Source: JAVKFF01 sp040226215 (lineage in GTDB: Bacteria > Pseudomonadota > Alphaproteobacteria > DSM-16000 > Inquilinaceae). From it: a DNA stretch of 43,000 nt. The stretch lies in assembly GCA_040226215.1 (NCBI GenBank), contig JAVKFF010000025.1, forward strand, positions 1-43,000, read 5' to 3'. The notes below the pieces were generated by a model. It saw only the letters and a list, made by a program, of their open reading frames with translations. It ran no database searches and had not been told where the DNA came from. Position 1 is the first letter of the stretch. Every line of letters begins with the position of its first letter. Both the position numbers and the translations under genes were made by a program. This document shows, one piece after another, positions 38,137 through 43,000 of the stretch.

Positions 38137-40110
38137 ATGGACAACAATCTTGAATGGATCACCGTCGGTCATGTGGGTGATCTGCCGGTAGGTCGGATTA
38201 AGACCGTCACTGCCCGGACGGTCTCCTTGTGCCTCTCCCATTTCGATGGGAAATGGGCGGCGATGGACAATCGCTGCCCGCACCAAGGCGGTCCCCTTGG
38301 CGAAGGCTCGATCGAGAAGGGGGTAGAGGGCAAATGCTGGATCCGTTGTCCATGGCACGGCTGGGACTTCGATCCGTTGACCGGAGCACCGCCAGGCGGG
38401 CACGAAGATTCCGGCCAGAAGCTTTACCCGGTTGAGATCCGTGATGGCGAGGTGTTCGTCGGTTTGGAACCGGAGCCCGAACACCCTCGCACCGTGACCG
38501 ACGCCATGGCGGAGACGATGGTCAATTGGGGCGTGCACAGCGTCTTTGGCATGGTAGGGCACTCGAACCTCGGCCTAGCCGACGCGATCCGCCGGCGCAC
38601 GCTGGATGGTGAGATGACCTATATCGGCGTCCGGCACGAGGGCGCGGCCGCCTTCGCCGCGTCGGCCTATGGTAAACTGACGGGGCGGCCGGCGGCCTGC
38701 CTCACCATCGCAGGGCCAGGGGCGACCAATCTTCTGACCGGGCTGTGGGATGCCAAGGTAGATCGCGCACCCCTTCTGGCGCTGACCGGTCAGGTTCAAA
38801 CACAAGTCTTCGGTCCCGGCGCCTTCCAGGACATCGATTTGAAGTCCGCCTTCGAGGCCGTCAGCCGCTTTTCGCAACCGGTCCTCACCACCTCCAACCA
38901 CACCGAACTGATGACGCTCGCGTGCAAGAACGCAATCGTGGAGCGCGACGTGGCCCACCTGATCTTCCCCGATGACGTTCAAACGCTGCCCAGCGATGCA
39001 AAGGCCGGAGCTCCGATGGGCCGGATTTCCGGTCACGTGGTTGTGCCTAGCGAGGCCGACCTCATCCAGGCCGCCGGGATGATCGATGCTGCCAAACGAC
39101 CAATGATCGTTATCGGACATGGCGCTGTGGGCTCGGCACCTCGCGTGATCGCGCTCGCCGAGCGCATTGGCGCGCCGGTCGTCACTACCTTCAAGGGCAA
39201 GGGGCTGATTCCCGACAGCCATCCCAATGCCGGAGGCGTTCTCGGCCGCTCCGGAACGCCGATCGCCAGCTGGTTCATGAACGAAGCGGACCTCATCGTC
39301 TCGCTTGGCTCCTCCTTCGCAAACCATACCGGAATCGACCGGTCCAAGCGGATTATCCAGGTCGATTTCGACCGCATGCAGTTAGGAAAATTCCATCCGG
39401 TGGCCTTGCCCGTCTGGGGGGAGATCGGTGCCTTTTGCGAAGCGGTCGGGGCGCGGCTCACTGATAATCCGGCACGCGAGGATCAACTAACCGATCTCGC
39501 GGAACGTTGGGCGATTTGGCGGGCAGAGAAGGCGACACGCCTTGATGAAGAGCACGGCAGGGGTGTCTCTTCCGCCGCTGTCTTCAAGGCGCTGACTGAG
39601 CACTGCCCCGCTGATGCGATCATCGCCGTGGATGTTGGCAACAACACCTACTCCTTTGGCAGATATTTCGAGACCACGGGACAGCGCGTGCTGATGTCCG
39701 GGTATCTCGGCTCCATCGGATTCGGGTTTCCCGCAGCAATCGGTGCCTGGGCGGCGACACAGGATTTTCCCGAATACGCACGCCGCAAGGTGATCTCGGT
39801 TTCGGGCGACGGCGGATTCGGTCAATACGCGATGGAGTTCACCACGGCGGTAAAGTACGGCATGGACATTACCCACGTGCTGCTCAACAACGACCAGCTC
39901 GGTAAGATCTCCAAGGAACAGCGCGCAGGCGAGTGGCCAGTATGGGAAACCGGGCTGCACAACCCATCCTTCGCAGCCTTCGCGAAGCTTTGCGGCGGTA
40001 AGGGGCAGCGAGTAACCGCAGCTGACATGATCGTTGATGCACTGGCCGAGGCGATTGCCTATGACGGGCCGGCACTGGTGGAAATCAAGACGGACCCGGA
40101 GCTGGTGTAA
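38137..40110 (+). CDS. Rieske domain fused to thiamine-diphosphate enzyme (POX/AHAS-like)
   Basis: A 657-residue soluble fusion. Residues 1-110 form a Rieske domain with C47/H49 (CPHQGGPLGEG) and C71/H74 (CPWHGWDFD). Residues about 115-655 are a full ThDP enzyme: the catalytic Glu in VRHEGAAAFAASAYGKLTGR, TIAGPGATNLLTGLWDA, GRISGHVV, the central domain, and the Mg-ThDP motif SVSGDGGFGQYAMEF...LLNND. The family includes acetolactate synthase, pyruvate oxidase and sulfoacetaldehyde acetyltransferase. A covalently attached Rieske centre would let electrons from a decarboxylated 2-oxoacid intermediate flow to another carrier, as in pyruvate:quinone oxidoreductase. The substrate is inferred only. 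ATG at 38137 is supported by conservation. Confidence 0.92.
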   Translation: MDNNLEWITVGHVGDLPVGRIKTVTARTVSLCLSHFDGKWAAMDNRCPHQGGPLGEGSIEKGVEGKCWIRCPWHGWDFDPLTGAPPGGHEDSGQKLYPVEIRDGEVFVGLEPEPEHPRTVTDAMAETMVNWGVHSVFGMVGHSNLGLADAIRRRTLDGEMTYIGVRHEGAAAFAASAYGKLTGRPAACLTIAGPGATNLLTGLWDAKVDRAPLLALTGQVQTQVFGPGAFQDIDLKSAFEAVSRFSQPVLTTSNHTELMTLACKNAIVERDVAHLIFPDDVQTLPSDAKAGAPMGRISGHVVVPSEADLIQAAGMIDAAKRPMIVIGHGAVGSAPRVIALAERIGAPVVTTFKGKGLIPDSHPNAGGVLGRSGTPIASWFMNEADLIVSLGSSFANHTGIDRSKRIIQVDFDRMQLGKFHPVALPVWGEIGAFCEAVGARLTDNPAREDQLTDLAERWAIWRAEKATRLDEEHGRGVSSAAVFKALTEHCPADAIIAVDVGNNTYSFGRYFETTGQRVLMSGYLGSIGFGFPAAIGAWAATQDFPEYARRKVISVSGDGGFGQYAMEFTTAVKYGMDITHVLLNNDQLGKISKEQRAGEWPVWETGLHNPSFAAFAKLCGGKGQRVTAADMIVDALAEAIAYDGPALVEIKTDPELV

Positions 40111-40197
40111 TAATTTCGTTACGCATTTGCGATCGTGGAGTGAGCGTTGAAAAGACCCAAAGAGTGAAGCCACTCACAATGTGGTTTAACTCTTAAG

Positions 40198-40390
40198 TGG
40201 GCTTCACCCTGCCTTTGGTCCGGGTGTAGTGCGACTTCCCAAGTCGGATTCCATTGGGCCTCGACCGCGCTCGGCGTCGAGTTTCCGAGCACCGAATGCG
40301 GCCGGTGTTCATCGTGGTCGATCCTTCCAGGCATCGGTGAGTCGGCGGGCATCGGCCACTAACAGGCCCATGCGCTATTGAAGCGCGCCT
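40198..40390 (-). mobile_element. IS3-family transposase 3' end, remnant D
   Basis: The terminus TGGGCTTCACCCTG begins at 40198. The minus strand carries the OrfB end in diverged form: HDEHRPHSVLGNSTPSAVEA, QWNPTWEVAL. It is the most divergent of the four copies and has no upstream transposase sequence. Confidence 0.75.
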
Positions 40391-40439
40391 GGCGCCGCCG
40401 GCCGTTGTGGCCCGCGAGGGTTCTCGACGCTCGGAACTC

Positions 40440-40696
40440 TCGCACATCGATTTCATTGGCGAACCTGGGTGCAAGAACACTACGACAACTGCCTGCAATA
40501 TCAGCCATATGGACCTGAGTACTAAAAACGCCCAGTCATCAGGTTTAGAGAGAGACGGCGATCAGAGACATCAGTTCGCCCCGAAATCTACTCGCTCTCG
40601 CCAACAGCATCTCCGGCAATACCGCTCAAAGATTGGCGTTACGAGGCCCTCGCATGGCTCGTGAAGAAAGTTGTTGTGAGGGTTTTGGCGGAGGGA
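40440..40696 (+). repeat. Diverged repeat B, partner of 7640-7897
   Basis: Parallel to 7640-7897 in the same orientation, sharing CCCAGTCA, GGCGATCAGAGA, CAACAGCATCTCCGGCAATA and TGGCGGAGGGA (40686-40696). The tRNA-like tail is shorter here. Both copies lie beside an IS3 end. Confidence 0.45.
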
Positions 40697-40830
40697 CCGA
40701 CCGCCGCGGCTAATTTTCACGTCCTGTCATGCGCTTGCAGCAAGCGTCAATAGTCCCGCCATATCAGCGCACTAGCGGCTCTCGCCAATGTCATGCCATT
40801 TCACGTTGCCTCATCCCAGCGCAATAATTA

Positions 40831-40852
40831 TGGTGGGGAGAATGGTGGGGAG
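40831..40852 (+). repeat. Tandem TGGTGGGGAG repeat before the integrase
   Basis: TGGTGGGGAG at 40831-40840 recurs at 40843-40852, a 12-bp period. The second copy doubles as the integrase ribosome-binding site (GGGGAGG, five bases before the ATG at 40859). It could be an arm-type integrase site or a translational control site. Confidence 0.6.
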
Positions 40853-40858
40853 GCGACT

Positions 40859-42094
40859 ATGGCGGACACTCGAAAACAGGGCGCCGAGAGCTCGGCCAGG
40901 CGTGGCCGGCATCCCGTCAACCGGCTTACCGCCGTCCAGGTGCGGAACGCGCCGCCCGGCCGGCATGCTGACGGCAACGGCCTCTATCTCGAGGTCGACG
41001 AATCAGGCGCGCGGCGCTGGCTGCTGCGCACCGTCGTGCACGGCCGCCGGCGGCATATCGGCCTCGGCTCGGCCGCCCTCGTTCCGCTCTCCGAGGCGCG
41101 GGAGAAGGCGCGCTCGCTGAGGGCCATCGCCCGCGAGGGAGGCGACCCGGTTGCCGAGCGGGACAAGCACCGGCGCCAGTCCATGACATTCGAGGAAGCG
41201 GCCCGAACGGTGCATGCCGAGCAGGTGGAGCCGCACGCGCGCAATGCCAAGCATCGGGCGCAGTGGATCTCCACTCTGGAAACCTACGCCTACCCGACCA
41301 TAGGCAAGACCCCCGTGCATGCTGTCCAGCAGGCCGACGTCCTGCGCATTCTGGCGCCCATCTGGATGACGAAGCCTGAAACCGCGCGCCGCGTGCGCCA
41401 GCGCATCCGCACGGTGCTTGATTGGGCGCGCGCCTCCGGGCTCAGGGACGGCCCGAACCCTGTCGAGAACGTCGAGACGGGATTGCCCAAGCAGCCGACC
41501 GGCATCGACCGCAACTTCGCGGCTTACCCATGGGCCGACCTGCCCGCCCTCATGCCGCGCATCGAGGCGGTGGACGGCATGGGCGCCCTCGCCCTCCGCT
41601 TCGCTATCCTGACGGCCGCCCGCTCTGGCGAAGTCCGGGGCGTGACGTGGGACGAGATAGACACCGACGCTAAGGTGTGGGCAATCCCCGCGTCACGGAT
41701 GAAAGGCGGGCGCGCACACCGCGTTCCCCTCACCCACGCGGCCCTTGCCATCCTGGAGGCCGCCCAGGCGCGCACAGGAAGCCGTCAGGGGCTCGTTTTC
41801 CCGTCGAGCCGTCCGGGGAAGCCTCTCAGCGACATGACGCTCTCCGCCGTCCTGAGGCGGCTACAGGTGCCGGCCACGGTGCACGGTTTTCGCTCGACGT
41901 TCCGCGACTGGGCGTCGGAGCGCACGTCGGCCTCGCACGAGGTGATGGAGGCCGCCCTCGCCCATGTCATCCCGTCCAAGGTGGAGCGCGCCTATCGGCG
42001 GGGCGATGTGTTCGACAAGCGCCGGACGCTGATGGAGCAATGGGCCGCCTATGCGCTCGGCACGGGCGGCAAGGTGGTGGAGCTGCGAGCGTAG
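40859..42094 (+). CDS. P4-type tyrosine integrase (DUF4102 family)
   Basis: A 411-residue site-specific recombinase. The N-terminal DUF4102 arm-binding domain (LTAVQVRNAPPGRHADGNGL, LYLEVDESGARRWLLRTVVH) precedes a SAM-like core-binding domain (MTFEEAARTVHAEQ) and the catalytic domain. Catalytic residues are visible: Arg in LTAARSGEVRG, HxxR in VHGFRSTFRDWASE, His in EAALAHV and Tyr in ERAYRRGD. The ATG at 40859 has GGGGAGG five bases upstream. P4-type integrases usually insert at the 3' end of a tRNA or tmRNA gene; no intact tRNA is adjacent. It heads a second mobile element that runs past the window. Confidence 0.94.
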   Translation: MADTRKQGAESSARRGRHPVNRLTAVQVRNAPPGRHADGNGLYLEVDESGARRWLLRTVVHGRRRHIGLGSAALVPLSEAREKARSLRAIAREGGDPVAERDKHRRQSMTFEEAARTVHAEQVEPHARNAKHRAQWISTLETYAYPTIGKTPVHAVQQADVLRILAPIWMTKPETARRVRQRIRTVLDWARASGLRDGPNPVENVETGLPKQPTGIDRNFAAYPWADLPALMPRIEAVDGMGALALRFAILTAARSGEVRGVTWDEIDTDAKVWAIPASRMKGGRAHRVPLTHAALAILEAAQARTGSRQGLVFPSSRPGKPLSDMTLSAVLRRLQVPATVHGFRSTFRDWASERTSASHEVMEAALAHVIPSKVERAYRRGDVFDKRRTLMEQWAAYALGTGGKVVELRA

Positions 42095-42138
42095 CGCCGT
42101 CGCGCGCCCGCGCCTGCACCCGTGCGACGCGCGCGAGG

Positions 42139-42570
42139 CTAGTCCGGTAGGGGCTCGAATTCTGCGAGCTTGGCGTCGACCGATTCGCGGATGGCTTCTG
42201 TGTCGATTGCGACGACAACCGGGCCGTGTCGAAAGAGCGCGTCTGCCTCGATTCCACCAGGCCTTACGTGGCGAGATGCCCCTGGCGCACTCGGATAGCA
42301 GAGCATCACAGTGTGGCCCGTCGCGCGCAGCAACTTGCCGCCAATGTCATCCCCGACAGCGTGCCCACCAAGGCGCGGCGTTAGGCCCAAGTCGCTGAGA
42401 TACTTCATCAGCGCCAATTCATAAATTGTTTCAGTGCTGTATCGGCGAGCGCGGCCGCGTCCTGTGGAGGACAGGCCGCCTCCGAAATAGCCCCGGCTCT
42501 GCCAGTCACGAATATTCGATTGACTGGCTCCGGAGGCGGCCATCGCTGCTGAAAGTCCATAATGCGCCAT
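42139..42570 (-). CDS. MerR-like HTH protein
   Basis: A 143-residue protein. The N-terminus (SAAMAASGASQSNIRDWQSR, GRARRYSTETIYELALMKYL) is a MerR-type winged HTH. The C-terminal part has no family I recognise (GPVVVAIDTEAIRESVDAKL). GAAGGG lies just upstream of ATG at 42570. It is divergent from the AlpA-like gene, with direct repeats between them, and convergent with the integrase gene. Probably the element's repressor; that is inferred from position. Confidence 0.68.
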   Translation of the reverse strand: MAHYGLSAAMAASGASQSNIRDWQSRGYFGGGLSSTGRGRARRYSTETIYELALMKYLSDLGLTPRLGGHAVGDDIGGKLLRATGHTVMLCYPSAPGASRHVRPGGIEADALFRHGPVVVAIDTEAIRESVDAKLAEFEPLPD

Positions 42571-42605
42571 CGCCCTTCATCCTTGGCACAGTCCGGCGGC
42601 AACCG

Positions 42606-42652
42606 CAAAAGGGAGTAGTCGCTTTATTCTTGACAAAAGGGAGCAGTCGCTT
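42606..42652 (+). repeat. 19-bp direct repeats in a divergent promoter region
   Basis: CAAAAGGGAGTAGTCGCTT (42606-42624) recurs at 42634-42652 with one mismatch (GCAG for GTAG), a 28-bp period. The second copy overlaps a TTGACA box (42630-42635). The pair lies between the MerR-like gene (minus) and the AlpA-like gene (plus) and looks like an operator. Confidence 0.6.
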
Positions 42653-42690
42653 CAGCGTGACGCCCGTAGCCACAACATGGAGTGACCATC

Positions 42691-42864
42691 ATGAAGAACG
42701 ACGACCCCCTGCTTCTGAGCGTCCGCAAGACCGCCGAGCTTCTCGACGTGAGCGAGGCGACCGTCTGGCGCCGCATCAAAGACGGCACGCTGGAGAGTGT
42801 GAAAATCGGCGGCTGCACACGCGTCAAGTATGGCTCGGCGCGGGCGGTGGCGGAGGCCGCGTGA
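42691..42864 (+). CDS. AlpA/excisionase-like HTH protein
   Basis: A 57-residue HTH_17 protein: LSVRKTAELLDVSEATVWRR, IKDGTLESVKIGG, then VKYGSARAVAEAA. The pattern is that of excisionase/AlpA DNA-binding proteins. ATG at 42691 is preceded by GGAG; GTG at 42682 is an alternative. The stop overlaps the next start (TGATG), so the following gene is coupled. It probably regulates or directs excision of the element headed by the integrase at 40859. Confidence 0.82.
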   Translation: MKNDDPLLLSVRKTAELLDVSEATVWRRIKDGTLESVKIGGCTRVKYGSARAVAEAA

Positions 42865-43000
42865 TGCCCGCCACCTATCGCACCGCGAACGAGGAACCCG
42901 CCGAGCCCAACACCAAGCAGCGGCTTGCCGACCGCGTCGATGACAGCCTAGCGCCCATGCATGCCGCGACCGACAGGCTCAAGGCGGTTCACTTCATCCT
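42864..43000 (+). CDS. Unidentified gene, 3' end outside window
   Basis: ATG at 42864 overlaps the AlpA-like stop. The 45 visible codons encode a hydrophilic N-terminus (MPATYRTANEEPAEPNTKQR, LADRVDDSLAPMHAATDRLK) open to the end of the window. Nothing identifies its family. Position suggests a replication or accessory gene of the mobile element. Confidence 0.6.
   Translation, partial: MPATYRTANEEPAEPNTKQRLADRVDDSLAPMHAATDRLKAVHFI

Larger units (their letters stand above)
40111..40858. other. Gene-free stretch with IS debris before the P4-type integrase
   Basis: No intact gene. It contains IS3 remnant D, the diverged repeat with the tRNA-like tail and the short tandem repeat before the integrase, listed separately. 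No terminator hairpin was seen after the Rieske-ThDP gene. Confidence 0.5.

Noticed and set aside
34624..40110. Rieske non-haem iron oxygenase system
   Set aside because: No oxygenase alpha subunit with the 2-His-1-carboxylate catalytic domain is present; the Rieske domains are joined to other enzymes.

Overview
The window looks like chromosomal DNA of a high-GC alphaproteobacterium (Rhodospirillales/Rhizobiales-like). That rests on codon use, a FixL/FixJ-type pair, a DUF2924/serine-recombinase integration module and several alphaproteobacterial-type IS elements. No rRNA or tRNA gene is present, so the taxonomy is an inference. The region is a mosaic: metabolic operons alternate with mobile-element ends and decayed insertion sequences.

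Layout. 1-1571: end of an integration module (large serine recombinase plus HTH protein). 1757-6426: three-gene glycan cluster with TTG starts, made of a NodU/TobZ-type O-carbamoyltransferase, a GT32-like glycosyltransferase and an unusual GT25-GH16 fusion. 6427-8379: no intact gene; decayed IS3-family sequence and repeats. 8380-13885, all minus strand: a tightly arranged small RpoC-like gene, DUF1348 protein, Tat-exported isochorismatase-family hydrolase and secreted YHS protein, then a molybdopterin oxidoreductase, an FAD/NAD reductase and a DHA2 drug exporter. 14051-17492: FixL/FixJ-like two-component pair, a broken IS630 element and an orphan receiver protein. 17493-19513: IS debris, a truncated gene and a resolvase pseudogene. 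19641-25711 (minus): seven-gene catabolic and uptake operon (TauD-type dioxygenase, SsuCBA-type ABC importer, mandelate-racemase-like enolase, FAH hydrolase, GST), with a divergent LysR regulator at 25874-26791.

26795-33486: compact integrative element with a ParB-domain DNA methyltransferase, P27 small terminase, HTH protein, AlpA-like protein, two unknowns, a DUF2924 protein, a serine recombinase and an HTH protein. It has no large terminase, capsid or tail genes, so it is either a phage-satellite-like island or a prophage remnant. Its last two genes repeat the module at 1-1479 almost exactly, giving 1.48-kb direct repeats 31,870 bp apart.

33651-40110: the most novel locus, two divergent transcription units centred on Rieske [2Fe-2S] domains. 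Leftward are four ATGA-coupled membrane genes, including a ferric-reductase-like membrane protein with a C-terminal Rieske domain. Rightward are a Rieske domain fused to the FMN/3Fe-4S domain of glutamate synthase and a Rieske domain fused to a thiamine-diphosphate enzyme. Together they suggest an undescribed membrane-linked redox system that joins 2-oxoacid chemistry to a quinone or haem electron chain.

40111-43000: more IS debris, then the start of a second integrative element (P4-type tyrosine integrase, MerR-like protein, AlpA-like protein), which runs off the window.
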